A DNA stretch of 64,000 bases from Prunus persica (GCF_000346465.2 NC_034010.1:21623757-21687756); one strand, 5' to 3'. Positions 1-11,639 are shown, numbered from the stretch's first letter. Notes: a model not told the origin generated them from the letters alone. Numbers and translations: made by a program.

Positions 1-362
1 AAAGTAAATGGCCTGTTGTCATTCTTGGTATAAGCTGAATGAGAGAAATGGTGTGTGCCATCACCTTTTAATTGTCATTCTCAAACCATTCATATATTCA
101 TGTATGTTTCATTCTAGAACGCCTACTTTTACTACTCTAAAACATATATAGACTGTCAAAAATTGTTCGAAGCAGATTGTGGGAATTCTGAAAGTGAAAC
201 TTAGTCCCATACTCATCATTCTCCTAAATGAACTGGATTACTGAAAGCCGGTGGCAGAAGATTTCAGAGAACCTTATCTGCTACTCTGTTATATGAGTTA
301 CCTCTCCTTGATCTCTTATTGGTAGATGACGCATGCTCTAATAGGGTAATTGATATCTGCAG

Positions 363-539
363 GTGGGTGTTCTTATTGAGGAGCCATTTCCAATGCTTCC
401 CCTTGATGACCTTTGTAATTCAGTTCAAACCAACGTAAGTGAGGCTCTTGCTAGAGAAAAACTAATTCAAGCGCGGCTTGCTGCAAAAGGAAAGATCCAG
501 CCTGAGCAGCAGTTTCAAAATGGTCAGCCTAAGTCTTAG
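363..539 (+). CDS. Last coding exon of a bestrophin-like chloride channel (VCCN1-type, chloroplast), partial gene
   Basis: Bases 361-362 are a splice acceptor AG following a pyrimidine-poor intron end, and from 363 one open frame of 58 codons runs to TAG at 537-539. It contains IEEPFPMLPLDDLC, which matches the bestrophin/UPF0187 C-terminal signature (E-E-P-F..LPLD.LC) seen in plant thylakoid voltage-dependent chloride channels, then a helical, charged tail rich in Gln and Lys. Family knowledge: these channels balance charge across the thylakoid membrane and tune proton motive force. The membrane segments and transit peptide must lie upstream of the window. The sequence before 361 has no coding signal and is taken as the last intron. 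The exact exon phase is inferred from the open frame, and the family assignment rests on a single exon. Confidence 0.75.
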   Translation: MGVLIEEPFPMLPLDDLCNSVQTNVSEALAREKLIQARLAAKGKIQPEQQFQNGQPKS

Positions 540-1065
540 TTGGATGAGATACTCAGTCAGGATCATCTCCATACTCTTATACAGCCGCCTATACGTAAAC
601 CCACGAGTCTGCAGACCTATAAGTTTCTTGGCACTTTTTGAAATCTAAATGATGCATTACAATAGCCTCAGAGTTGAGATTTGTAAATATAAAAGTATAG
701 AGGATTATGTTTCATCAATGTATATGTCACCTTGTCGTGCTTTTGGCTCTTCTGAGTCTTGTTTTTAAGTAGATAGTTGGCTTTGAGTGCAACATTACAA
801 TCTAGCAGGCTTTGCAATCTGCAACTTTAATTGTGTTGATACATGCATAATTTTTGAAGCGTTTATCTCCAAATCCCACAACAAATTACAGAGGAGAGGA
901 ATTAAGGGGTTTCTTTGGGGCTTTTAGGCCATCACAATATGATTAACATGAACCAAAACATCTCATGATGAAAACAGTAAAATTGAACAATTGGGAAGAC
1001 TCCATGTGTTGTTATATTCTGCATCTTGCCAAGCCAAAAACAAATAAAAAACAAATATTTTTAGA
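540..1065. other. 3' UTR and intergenic spacer
   Basis: No coding signal. The first ~320 bases are probably the 3' untranslated region of the bestrophin-like gene (T-rich, AT-rich). The rest is spacer leading to the 3' end of the tRNA-Val gene. Confidence 0.4.
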
Positions 1066-1139
1066 TGTCTGAGCCCGGGTTCGAACCGGGGACCTCTAGT
1101 GTGTGAGACTAGCGTGATAACCGACTACACCACCCAGAC
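1066..1139 (-). tRNA. tRNA-Val (CAC anticodon)
   Basis: Read on the minus strand, this is a complete cloverleaf. The 7-bp acceptor stem GTCTGGG/CTCAGAC has one G-T pair. The D-arm contains GTAGTCGGTTATCAC. The anticodon loop carries CAC, and the T-arm has the invariant GGTTCGAACCC box. The discriminator A falls at 1066. There is no intron. T-runs on the minus strand just beyond the 3' end (T6 opposite 1045-1050) are a suitable Pol III terminator. All stems pair, unlike the tRNA-Lys relics later in the window, so this one is very probably functional. Confidence 0.95.
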
Positions 1140-1542
1140 GATTTGTTTATCCTTCTTCAAATATAATTTATAAACACTACAAGATGGCGTTAAAAGCTTG
1201 CACTCAATCACTTCTCTTTTAATAGTTGTTTATTGCACCCTCCCCTTTCTTATTGAACTTTAATTTTAAATATTTGTTGGTTGAAAATTTGACATTTTGA
1301 TGGAGAGCCAGTGAAAACTTTGGATGTCTAGCTAGTACTCTTTATAAGAATTTGGAAAGGTAGGGAAGAGAGAAGGCATAATTACTATACTAAGCTGGGT
1401 GCCAAGCAAAATTAATTAAAACTTTAATATGATAAGTTGTCACTCTTGTAAAGAAGTTATACAGAAAGTAACACACATGCCTATATACACAAACCCAAAG
1501 AAGAAGAAAAAGAACTAAACATATGTCTGTCATAATCCCATC
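1140..1542. other. Intergenic spacer, tRNA-Val to kinase 3' end
   Basis: AT-rich sequence with no ORF or repeat I can recognise. The part next to 1543 is probably the 3' UTR of the minus-strand kinase gene. Confidence 0.35.
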
Positions 1543-4500
1543 TTATGAGATGGCACAAGCACTAATACAGGTTCCCATTCTTTTCTTGTTCTGAAAGTTC
1601 TCTTGAATTGTCTCCAACTGCAAAATGATCTCTTCGAATGTCGGCCGGCAATCTGGATTCTGGTGCCAGCATTCTTTAAGGAGCCTAAATTATTCAAAGC
1701 AGAGAGCACTTACTTCATTATCATATGCAAAACAAATGTCTGTTTAAGAAAGAGAGTAATGTGTCTTGTGCAATTCAAGATTGCAGATTCTATTAACTTT
1801 GAGTTCGGTTGCAGGCTATTGTCTCACTTTTAAACCAAATTCAAGAACAATGGATTCTAATTGGCAGCAAAATGAAGCATGACAGTTCCAACTGTTTGGG
1901 GTTGCTAGAAAAATTTTAGGACATGTTCCTAAAGACTCTTTTGAGTAATGCTTGTATTGTATGTAGCTGTAAGGTTTATTTTTGTGCTTGTTAACAACCT
2001 GCTATGGGATAACATTTAAAGTAGTCGAAGAACACTCACGTCCTGATTGGTTCCGGATACAAATAAGAGAAGAGAGGCGGTCGAGAATCTTCATATGCTC
2101 GCTTGTCTGCAATTTTCTCCGGGTCCTCTGCCAGATTAGGTGGTCCTCCTAGAAACATCTGTAAGCAAAATCTGTGACTATATATGACATAGTGGAAAGG
2201 CTCAAATTGGATATGCCATGAGAAATCATCTTCATAAATGACTACTGGAATATAAGATTTCTAAAGTTTAAAGCAAATGCACCTCATGTACTATCAGAGC
2301 GAATGAGAAGATATCGATACTCGTCCCATATGATTCTCGACGATAAACCTCAGGCGCCATATAACGATCTAGCAAAGATGACAAGAGCATTAGAGCTAGC
2401 ACCAAATTGCTAGGGATATATACTTGGTTTTTAGTGAAAAGGCATCTCTTACATGAACCTGTTCGTCCAGTCATTTTGTAACCAGATACATCATTTTGCT
2501 GTGCAATTTTGCTTAAGCCAAAATCTGTGACCTTGAGTCTCCCAGCTTCATCCTGTAACACATTTCTATAGAACAAAGAAGAAGCATTGGTTGCCAGGGA
2601 GGGAACAATCTGTATAATTCACTCTCAAAATGCATTTTAATACTGTTTCCTTGCTGTACCTTGGTGTCAAATCTCTGTGGATTATAGGGCGTGGTTTATG
2701 CTGATGGAGATAATTCATACCTCTGCAACATTTTTTAACATAGTTTTCAACAACAAGTTCACATGAAAAGTCTAAAAAATTGGAGAAAAAATAGTAACAT
2801 ATACAAATGAGATATGTGACAAGAATGAAAAGATACTTTTTTCATAGTCCCTTGGGAGGTCATTATCAATTTATAACTTTAATTTCATATTAGTAGGATA
2901 TATGAGTACCTGGCGATATCTAAAGCATAAGAAACTACTGTTTGTAAATCAAGTCTTCCTTTCCTCTTTAATATATCATGCAAACTTCCCTGGTGCATCA
3001 AAATTGGGAGAGTTTAAACATGAACATGAATTTAGGAAGAAAAGGAAATTAAGTATTAAGACAACTTACATTGCAAAGATACTCGGTAAGGAAGATCAAG
3101 CGGTCAGTGTGCCTCAGAACACCAAGAAATTGCACTATGTTAGGGTGGCGCAACTTTTGCCACAAAGCAAGTTCCTTCAGAAAGATAGTCCTGCAGTTAG
3201 CAAAGTTAGTTCAACTTGGTTGAATCCGGAAAATGAAGATACTGGCATCAATTTACGAATTTAGCAAACCAAATAGCATGGTTCTGTGCTTAATATATGC
3301 AGACCGAAAATCTAGACTAACCAAATATTTATCAAATTCAAAACTATATGCAGACATTCACACTGTTTAAAATGCACATGATGTGACCAACCCTTTCCAC
3401 ACAAGGTGAGAAAGATCATAGGAGGTTTTCGTTGGTATGATAGTTTACATCAAGTTTATACTTGTTATTTCTTATCAGTGATTACTTTCTCTTTTAACTG
3501 CCATGATCTATTTATTATGCTGCCACTTACAAGAAGACTAGAAACCATTAGATCAAAGATATGCAGATAAAGAAACTTACTTCACTGTGGGATTGGAAGC
3601 AATGGAGGATCGGATTGTTTTAGCAGCAACTTCTGTACCACGCCACTTCACTAAATAAATTTCACCATATGATCCCTGCATTGCTAGGAAATTTTAAGTA
3701 CATATGAAGTATCACGAACGGGACAGAAAACCAAAAAAGTGCAGGTGCAGATGTTAGATATTTCACACAAAGCCTACTGAACAAAGTTAGAACATCAAAA
3801 TGCGCTGAGGTGCCTTCCTTGCAATTATGTTCCAAAAGAAATTGAACTAACAAAATCTACCTCTCCAATAAGCGTCGCTTCATCCATGTTCACCTCAGTG
3901 TGTTCAATTTCATAGCACGGAAGTTGGGAGTCAAGCCCTACCTTTAACATATAAAAAGATGACATTTGCCAGTAAGTACATTCGAATTTTGAACAATATG
4001 TAAGGACATGTAGATGAATCGATTGAGAAGAAATGCAGACTGCATACTATAAAAGCAAATATAGTCTGTTGATCTTTGTAACATGTGTGAATGCATTAGG
4101 AAAGTGAAATACCGGATCAATTCCACCTCTAGCCTCCAATATCTTGCAAATCGCCTCATGACTGAAGCTACGAGCATCTGACAGTGGCTGCAAGATCACT
4201 CATATTAACAACAAATGGCTTAATACTTCATATATAATTGGAGAAAATTGTGTTGCTAACTATGACATACCTAAAGGATTTTGTAAAATGCTTTAGTATT
4301 TGTTTCTAACTATGTGTCAAAGCATATTATTAGTATATAATTGGAAAATTTTGGATGAACTTACAGTGCGGCCCCAGCGATCCGTGGAGTTCACATCAGC
4401 ACCTTTATGAAGAAGTAGATCAACAATCTCAGTGCAGCCTTCACAGGATGCCAAATGAAGAGCTGTTCTCTTATCATAGTCAGCCAGATTGGGCTTCACA

Positions 4501-4907
4501 CCTTTTTCTAACTCATGCATCACCCCTGCTTTGTCACCCTTGCTTGAACAATACAGCAGCCGATATGGGCTGTCCAGGCCAACTTTTTGACACTTCTGCA
4601 TGATGATAAGTAAAAAAAAATTCAAACTTTTTGCATATAACTTTGTGATAAACGAAAACTCATTCTCCATAACACTTCAATCACATCTTTGCTTAACATC
4701 TATACTTATAAGCTAACAATTTGTTGTAACTTCAGGCTGTGAAATTATATTGGAATTTCAATCCAACCCTCTATATTTGCTCTGCTTTCCAATGTTCACC
4801 CAAAAAAAAAAAAAAAAAAAAAAAAAAAAGCACACTGGTTTGACAAGATTAGAGCTGATCACCTTAGATGACAGTTGAGATGATGAAAGAGGTCTGCAAT
4901 CTTCCAT
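1543..4907 (-). CDS. Ankyrin-repeat Raf-like protein kinase, integrin-linked kinase (ILK) group, 12 exons
   Basis: I placed 12 exons with GT-AG borders and matching phases: 4863-4907, 4365-4595, 4113-4187, 3861-3941, 3581-3675, 3070-3190, 2910-2989, 2660-2722, 2453-2565, 2283-2368, 2040-2158 and 1543-1684. They total 1251 nt, or 416 residues, ending in TAA at 1543-1545. Residues ~25-115 are ankyrin repeats (DYDKRTALHLAS, GADVNSTDRWGRTPL). The kinase domain starts near residue 140, with glycine loop GEGSYGE, Lys163 in VAAK, HPNIVQFLG, catalytic HRD (Asp260), DFG (Asp278) and a YRYMAPEVY activation segment end. One oddity is HRDLTP, where most kinases have HRDLKP, so the usual catalytic-loop Lys is Thr262. 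The layout matches plant ILK/VIK-like MAPKKK group C kinases, known in osmotic, immune and ion-transport signalling. The start was chosen because the 15-codon first exon ends in a good donor in the right phase. Confidence 0.9.
4802..4829. repeat. A28 homopolymer in intron 1 of the kinase gene
   Basis: An uninterrupted run of about 28 A on the + strand lies between exon 1 (4863-4907) and exon 2 of the minus-strand kinase. On the transcribed strand it is a poly-T in the first intron. Confidence 0.9.
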
Positions 4908-5819
4908 GAGATGAAATCAGGAAAACACTTTAAGCAGAGAAGTGTGATTTTGAATATGTTTAAGGGAATGCTTCGAGTGATTAATTAGAGATAATGCTTA
5001 GAGTGATTTAAGCTTAGTATGTTTGAAATGCATGTATGAGGAGCTTTTCGATGTTGTGTCGGAGTCGACAAGGTCTCTTCAATGTCTGTTTCTGGGGTTT
5101 TATAACGAAAAAGGCAGGATAGCCGCCTCGTAGTCTTCGCTGAGTTAAAGTTAGGATTTGGTTGACTTCTTGTTTGGTTCCTGCGAAAATGGAAGGGGAT
5201 AAGTTTGACCATGCTGAGTTTTCTCGGGTTCGATTTTACTAAGGTTTCTCCCTCGGAGGGCAAACGGATGAGCGAGCGAGGACATTCAGAGTTGGCGGGG
5301 TTTTCTGTTTCCCAAAGGAGGAACGACGCCGTCTCACTATATACTAACGTTGCAAACAATATTAGCGTATAATACATTTTCAAGGACGACGAATACAAAG
5401 GTGTGACACAAATAAATTTCAATATTTTGTCAATTTTCTACAATAGTGATATTTCAAAGCATTTATCCTGATTTAATGCAATTTAAAAGGAAACAAGATA
5501 ATGAAATTTAAATATATTTTTTTAAAAAAAAAAAAAGAGGGAAAAGGAATGTAATGCATAGTCTTCATTAGATCTCGAGCCTCTACGTATAGAATTCATG
5601 TATTTTTCCGCATTTGACTTCATTTCAGCCGTTATAATAATCCAACGATCTACAAATGACATGGCAACTATCATAAGTTTAATTTAATTTTAAGAGTCTA
5701 AAAGTCCAATTTTGCCCTTCCAATAAAATTAAGAAAGAAAAAAACAGAACAAGAAACCAAACCCAACCCCTCCCATCATCGGCGTTGTCGCACCCGCACC
5801 ACCTCCCCCAACCTCCCTT
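4908..5819. other. Upstream region of the kinase gene
   Basis: The stretch 4908-5400 is less AT-rich and includes a 145-codon minus-strand frame at 4985-5422 with no recognisable domain, so I read it as leader or promoter of the kinase gene. The stretch 5400-5819 is AT-rich with an A-run near 5525. No other feature is supported. Confidence 0.35.
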
Positions 5820-6116
5820 ATTTTTTTCTTGGGTAACGATGGACTCCCCTATGCTCCAAGTGTATCGGCTTTCAAAAGGCTAAAGGTCCCAAAGTGCTCT
5901 GCTTTAGTTATGTTGCTTTATGGTGTTTCGACTATTACTGCTTTTCAGTCTTTCATATTGTTATGTTTGTTTGTGGCACTTTGTCACTTGAGTTCTTTCT
6001 CTTAGAGAAGTTCTAGTGTGTTGTATGTTCTTCTCCTTTATGTTGGTTGTTGCTACAATTCTTCTGACTTTTTAATGAAAGCATATTTTCAAACCAAAAA
6101 ACAAAAACAAAAAAAC
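5820..6116 (+). mobile_element. Possible 3' tail of a LINE-type retroelement or processed copy
   Basis: A T-rich non-coding stretch ends in TTTTTAATGAAAGC, followed by an A-rich tail (CAAAAACAAAAAAAC) near 6096-6116. That is the usual layout of plant L1-type 3' ends. No ORF or target duplication was found. It could equally be an ordinary 3' UTR-like spacer. Confidence 0.25.
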
Positions 6117-6532
6117 GAAATGCACCTATACTTTAGCTCTTCAACTCTGTGATTTGGGTTTTGATTCTACTTGAATTGGCTAATGAATTGGATCCATGCA
6201 AACTTTCCTTGTCAAAATTCTTTCTGGATTATGATTCCTTTCTGAATTGGGTGTTGATTTGGTTATTTACGTGTTTCTAGATATGTGAATTAGGTTGTTT
6301 TACTGTGAGAAATTTTTTGGTTATGGTTTCCATAAATTATGGAGTTTTGTTGATAGAAAAGAAAAAGGAGGCTGTGACAAAGAGACGATGATAGAAAAGA
6401 AAGAAAGAGATGAGTCGGGCCACCTGCGACCAATGCCGGTGGCGGGAGGAGGGTGGGGGTGGTGGGTCGCCAATGGGGGAAGTTTGTGCTGGGTTTGGTT
6501 TTTTTTTTTTTTTTTTCTTTCCATTTTTTTTA

Positions 6533-7388
6533 GGCTTTGTATCACAAATGGTCCCTAAAGTTGGTGAAATTATCGCATTTCGTCGTTAATGTTTTTTTTG
6601 TGACACTAATGATCCCTAAGGTTATCCTCCGCACATCAAAATGGTTCATGCCGTCAACTTCCGTCAAAATTTCTGTTAAAATGTTGATATGGCACATATA
6701 TGGGCTACACATCCAATAATATAGAGCCACATGGTATTAAATAATATATTTAAAATAAAATTACATTTCTAAGAAATCCTTCCCTCTTCCCACTCAATTT
6801 AAAAAAAAAAACAAGAAGAAAAAACCAACACAATTTCAAATTTTAAAGCATGTACACAGTAATCACAAAAGCTTCATCTCTCTCAGCATCTCTGACTAAA
6901 AAAGAAAAAAAAAAAAAAAAAAAATCCAACCATCATAGATTCACAGCCACTTCCTCCACCCCTTCATACCAACTAAACCCTTCCCCAACTATCGAAACCA
7001 ATTATGCCCTTGCATCAGATCCATTTACTTGCCTGACCATCACCAACGAATTTGAGGAGATAGAGAGAGAGATAGGCGGGTTGGTAGGTTGGAAGGAGAA
7101 GGAGAGAGGCAAGAAACAACTTCATTTTTAAAATAAAAATAAAAATTTTAAGTTTTAATTTAATTTTTTTAAAATATATTATTTAAAACCACGTGGCTCT
7201 ATATTATTGAATGTGTGGTCATGTATGTACCACGTCAGCATTTTACAGACATTTTGAAGGAAGTTGACGACATTGACCATTTTTATGTGCGGAAGGTAAC
7301 CTTAAGGACCACTATTATCACACAAAAAAATATTAAGAACAAAATGTGATAATTTCGCCAATCTCATGAACTATTTGTGATCAAAAGC
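6533..7388. mobile_element. Mutator-like non-autonomous element (856 bp) with long terminal inverted repeats
   Basis: The left ~220 bases (6533-6760) recur as an imperfect inverted copy at the right end (about 7140-7388). Both ends start with a GCTTT...ATCACAAAT block, followed by a GTGAAATTATCGCATTT-like block and the pair CACATGG/CCACGTGG. Flanking 10-base direct repeats (A, eight T, A at 6523-6532 and 7389-7398) fit the 8-11 bp target duplications of Mutator-like elements, although T-runs could coincide by chance. The ~380-bp centre has only a short Ser/Pro/Thr-rich frame and an A-run, with no transposase. Mobilisation in trans is inferred. Confidence 0.7.
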
Positions 7389-7398
7389 ATTTTTTTTA

Positions 7399-7852
7399 AG
7401 TTTCACGTTTGATTTTTTATTATTTATTATCAAGCCAAAATTGAATTTTAGGTTGTTAAAAAAATATGGTGGTTCTCATAAAATACAAATAAATCTATAG
7501 CTGTTGACGTGTCATGCTATATGTCATTATATTATAATAATGATTAAGGTCAAGCGAAATACCGAAAAATATATAAATTCTAAATGCAGAACCTCAATAT
7601 ACTTGTCGTCTTCATCATGCTAGGAAATAAATAAATAAAAACAATAGCGAAATGTCTCAATAAAAAATAATCCCGCAAGCGAAAACTAGGAAGAAAGAAT
7701 TTGAAAAATCTAAAAAACCCTCCTTCGGATTTTCAAATTTCAAAAAATACCTGACGTCGAAATAAAAGCACAATTACCCTCCAAATCAACCCCATCCTGA
7801 TTTTGACACACACCATCGTCACTCTCACTCTCTCTCACTCTGAATTTGAGAC
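7399..7852. other. Promoter and leader of the 143-residue protein gene
   Basis: AT-rich sequence becomes a CT-rich tract (CTCACTCTCTCTCACTC, about 7822-7840) immediately before the ATG at 7853. Such pyrimidine-rich patches are common in plant 5' leaders. No clear TATA box could be fixed. Confidence 0.4.
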
Positions 7853-9550
7853 ATGGCGTTGAACGAGCGTCAGGGCTCCGAAAGCGGACACGACCCAGAA
7901 GAGCTGGAGGTGCTGGAGTGTGAAGTGAAGGAAATGGCAGAGAAGATTTTAGAATACAGAGCCACTTTACCAGATCAGCTCAAGAACACCTTCGCCTCAA
8001 TTCTCGCTGTTCAGCAACCTGTTTTTCTGAATGGGTCGGATCCTGGGACTTCCGGAGCTCCGAATTCGGGTACATTTCTTTTAACTTCTTGTTATGTTCT
8101 GTATACTTTTTAGGGTTGTTGGATAATGAATGCCGTGGTTCTCAGATCAGATTGATATTGTTTGAAAACTTTTAACGTCTGGTTGGTAGCTAGGAAAAAC
8201 GAGGTTGGGATAGAGAACGAAAAGTTGGGTCTTTTTAGACATGATTTATTTGGGTTTCTCAGAAATTTCAGAATCAAAATTGGGTCTTTTGTGAAAAGAG
8301 TGAAGTAAGGTAAAGTGTGTGTGTTAGGAAACTGAAAGACTCCCTAGCTTGGAAAATGTCAAGAATTATAACTTGAGGTTCATTTCTTTTCATATAATTT
8401 TGGTTTGCACAGAAGATGGGAGCTTGGTACAAGGAACCCCCTTTTGGGAGCCCAAGTGGGATTTTAATTTTTCTTTGGTGGCTGCAAAGATATTTGAATG
8501 GATTTTTATGTTTCTGTGGCAATAACGATATAAATAGGAAAGCTTGTGTTGGCATAGTGTTTAAGGCATCCATCTTTTGTGGTAGTGATCATACTAGCAT
8601 TAGTGCTTTCACACACCAGACATGGCTGATTTTGATGCTGTGCCTCTTTTGCCATCTCAAGAAAGAAGACTCATTGGTGGAAATGCTTACTTGAGAGATA
8701 AAATTCCTCTCCCTTGTATTATGCTCTTTGAAGAATGGGGGAAATCAGTGAACCAACGGTATGTTGCTATGTTGCATAGCAATACAGATGGATGAATGTT
8801 ATTGAAGGCAAGATTGGTGGTAGTCACCGTGTGAAAGTGGTCGTCTTAGTTGAATTAATTGTAGCACACAAGTGGAGATGATGTTTTTTTTATGTAGTTG
8901 AATATATGGCTATTGTTTGGCACAGGCCGCAGGGGTGAACTATTTTATGATTGTGACAGTGAAAATGTTGAGTCATAAATTACAACGGTAGGACTGTGAT
9001 AGTAAAAGCAATAGCTTTTGTTTCAACTAGGTTTCCCCCTTTCTCTATTGGTGTTGCTTGATTAAAGTTTTGAAATAACCATCCCTAAGAAACTGTTGTA
9101 TGGTTTTTTGCTCATAGATTGGTGCTTTATTTACCTGGCGTAGAATTTCTTTCGTCTGTCATTAAAACCTTTTCCATGATTTCCTTTATTACCTTGATTG
9201 GGTATGCCTATACACTCTTTGTTTTCAGTGCCTACTTATCCCCCAAAGTTAGAAAAGAAAGGTAGTATGGAATTTCCTTTTTTTAGGGTAAATGTCCTGT
9301 TGGGGTTGAAGCACTTAACAACTTATATTTTGCAGGTGCAGGTCAAGTTGCTTCTAATAAGGGGGCATTACTGGCTGATGGAGATCAGACTTCCGAGAAG
9401 TTGCGATTGTTTAGAGATAAACTTTCCAGCAATTTTGCTGCCTTGCCTATTCTTTTGAAGAGGATGACAGAGTGTATTTCAAAGATTGACAATTTAGACT
9501 CTGAAAACATAATCATACATCCTGCATTTAAAAAGAAAAGGACTAGTTGA
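7853..9550 (+). CDS. Small acidic helical protein of unknown function, 2 exons, 143 residues
   Basis: Exon 1 is 7853-8069 (ends TCG-G before GTACAT). A ~1.27-kb intron follows, and exon 2 is 9336-9550 (after TTGCAG, stop TGA). Phases match (217 + 215 nt). I do not recognise the family. Residues 1-15 are polar. Residues ~16-50 (ELEVLECEVKEMAEKILEYR, then DQLKNTFASIL) form a charged amphipathic helix. A loop rich in Gly and Ser follows (residues ~58-75). A second helical part has LRLFRDKLSSNFAALPILLK and ISKIDNLDS, and the C-terminus is basic (KKKRTS, possibly a nuclear signal). The two heptad-like segments suggest a subunit of a coiled-coil complex. There are no signal peptide, membrane segment or catalytic motifs. 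The intron has short frames that are not convincing. Confidence 0.75.
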
Positions 9551-10065
9551 CTGAGTTTTCAACCGTTGAGTGGCTGCTGTATCACCTCTTGATTGATGTA
9601 GAATGACACATGTTTTGAAATTTGATCAAATTTGATTCGTATGATCAAAACTCGTATATGATGATGTAATTACTTAAGAAAAGCATGCTTTGAAGTATAC
9701 CATAATATGTTGCTGCAAATTTCCCAGAAAGCTCCTCTTTCAGATATCCTCATGCATTAAAGGTGATCAAGAGAAAGATCCTATGCGCATGTTCTTTATG
9801 TTTCTGTTCCTAATTTTTACTTTTTCTCTTTCAGATAGCCTATTACTACTTTAAATAATTCATATGTGGGTTTTCATTGTTCCATATTTCCCTAAATATT
9901 CTGAGGTAAGAAGGTGACAAGGCAGTAAAACCATCAGGAAGAAGAGGAACAAAGCTTTGTACCTCTGACAAATCTTTTTGCTCCAAAATTCTCATTTTAT
10001 CAGTAACCAAAGAACTTTAAAGGGAAAAAGAAATCCTTGAAATTTCAGATAATTTCAATAATTTA
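9551..10065. other. 3' UTR and AT-rich spacer
   Basis: Non-coding. The first ~200 bases are presumably the 3' UTR of the 143-residue protein gene. Nothing else is recognised before the MITE at 10066. Confidence 0.35.
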
Positions 10066-10239
10066 AGGGTGGTGATTTTCTCACTTCTCTTTTGTCCACC
10101 TACACTATATTTTGTTTTTTTAATACTTTTTACTATAAGATAAAAGGAAGTGTAAATGAACAAAAGAGAAGTAAGAACGTACAATTTTTAAAAAATGGAG
10201 TATAAATGGATAAAAAATAAGTGGGAAAACCAGTACCCT
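10066..10239. mobile_element. MITE, ~174 bp, with ~40-bp terminal inverted repeats
   Basis: The left end (AGGGTGGTGATTTTCTCACTT) and the reverse complement of the right end (AGGGTACTGGTTTTCCCACTT) match over about 40 bases with several mismatches. Flanks are similar A/T-rich hexamers (AATTTA on the left, ATTTTA on the right), so the target duplication is uncertain. There is no coding capacity. Confidence 0.6.
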
Positions 10240-11069
10240 ATTTTAAACCCAAGATCACTTTTTTCCTTCTCTTTTGGTAATTGGATTTTTTGTTTTCCAT
10301 TGGGCCTGTAAATCTTTCGAACATCCAACTAATTAAAAAACATTTAAACTTAGCACAAAGTCCTAGGCCTGAGCATCAGGTCAAAACCAATGGTTTCTTA
10401 CCAATTCAATTTTTTTTTTTGTAATACCGATTTTACAATCCAATCCAATATAATCGGATGTTAGGATTCAATTTAATCTAATCCATTATGCATTGGATTA
10501 GATGATTGATTTGTATAAAAATATAACCACTGTGAGAGGCTTTTTTTTTAATTTTTTTATAAAAAAAATTTAAAATTAAAAAAATAATGGGTAGTTGTGT
10601 TCCATAAAAATAAGATCCATTATCTAATTTTTCTTTTAATTTTAATTTTTTTAAATATGAAAAAGTGTGAATTTATCATATTATCCTTATTTAATTAATA
10701 ATTTCAATTCTTAATGTTTGCATTAACTAAGGACATTTTCTGGTATTTTGAATGTTTTATCATTCTCTGCCTTTTGCTTTATATATATATATATTCAAAA
10801 TTTAATACAATCAAAGAACAATATGAATTTAAAAACAACATTACATTAAGAATTACATCCATTCTTTCAAAACTTGAGAACTCTTTCAGGCTTCCACGTC
10901 CATCAATCCTTCCATGTTACTGAGAATGCAGTCATCCACATCAATTTTCATTCAATGTAAGTTTTGATGTAGGACCCAAAATTTATGCAAAGAATAAAAT
11001 ATCATATTAAGATAAATATAATAAAACCAGTCATTTAAAATATGAAAATTATCTTCAAATAATATTTAC
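10240..11069. other. AT-rich transposon-derived spacer
   Basis: Contains poly-T/A tracts, a (TA)n stretch near 10781-10792 and a short inverted motif built on CCAATCCAAT/ATTGGATTAG around 10440-10505. No protein family was recognised. It is probably the non-coding end of the hAT relic that follows. Confidence 0.3.
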
Positions 11070-11302
11070 CTGATTCAATGTCTTCAATATCATCTGTGAT
11101 CTAAAGAATATTAGTTTTTGGTGAAGAATGTAATCAATTTTGGGTGCAAATGAGTGCCTCCACCGTTCTTGGGGATAATGAACTCCTATATGGATCGAGA
11201 ATGCGACCACCAGTACTAAATGTTGATTCATATGCTATAGTAGAGATAGGTATTGCCAAAACATCTCGTGCAATACAGGACAAAATCTTATGAACTCCTA
11301 CA
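11070..11302 (-). pseudogene. hAT-family transposase relic (C-terminal dimerisation domain)
   Basis: On the minus strand an open stretch reads ARDVLAIPISTIAYESTFST, then GGRILDPYRSSLSP and EALICTQN. This is the hallmark of the hAT C-terminal dimerisation domain of Ac/Tam3-like transposases. The Trp codon expected after QN is TGA, and further stops follow, so it is dead. The coding match ends abruptly near 11290-11302, where a short piece similar to the RLP upstream module begins. Confidence 0.8.
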
Positions 11303-11339
11303 CTTGTTGCCTATTGATAGGCAGTTCCTATGAAGCACG

Positions 11340-11620
11340 AACATGGATACGGACACAGCGATAAAATACGACACATGGATACAGATACAGTGATAAAATA
11401 CGACACGACATGCAAATATGGCAAATCTCCAAAAACTAGGATATGATGAGGTCCGGAATATGACAATTAAAAATATATATTAAAATATAATAAAAACAAT
11501 ATATATAATTCCAAACATATTTTAAATAACATAAATATTCAAATTCATCAACTAAATTCGAATTTGAATAATGAAAACCACAAGTCTCAATCAACTTCAA
11601 TATTTGTAATGTCTTCCCAA
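11340..11620. repeat. Dispersed AT-rich repeat with GACACG-type motifs (inverted partner at about 45490-45785)
   Basis: Contains ACATGGATACGGACAC and repeated ATACGACAC motifs followed by an AT-rich body. The reverse complement of 45490-45785 has the same layout (CACGGACACGG motifs, then AT-rich). The similarity is judged by eye and is loose in the AT-rich part. Confidence 0.4.
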
Positions 11621-11639
11621 ATTATTATTTTTGGACGAA

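Noticed and set aside
4985..5422. 145-codon minus-strand ORF upstream of the kinase
   Set aside because: No domain, no homologous pattern, and the kinase has a better start with matching splice phase; it is likely leader or promoter sequence.
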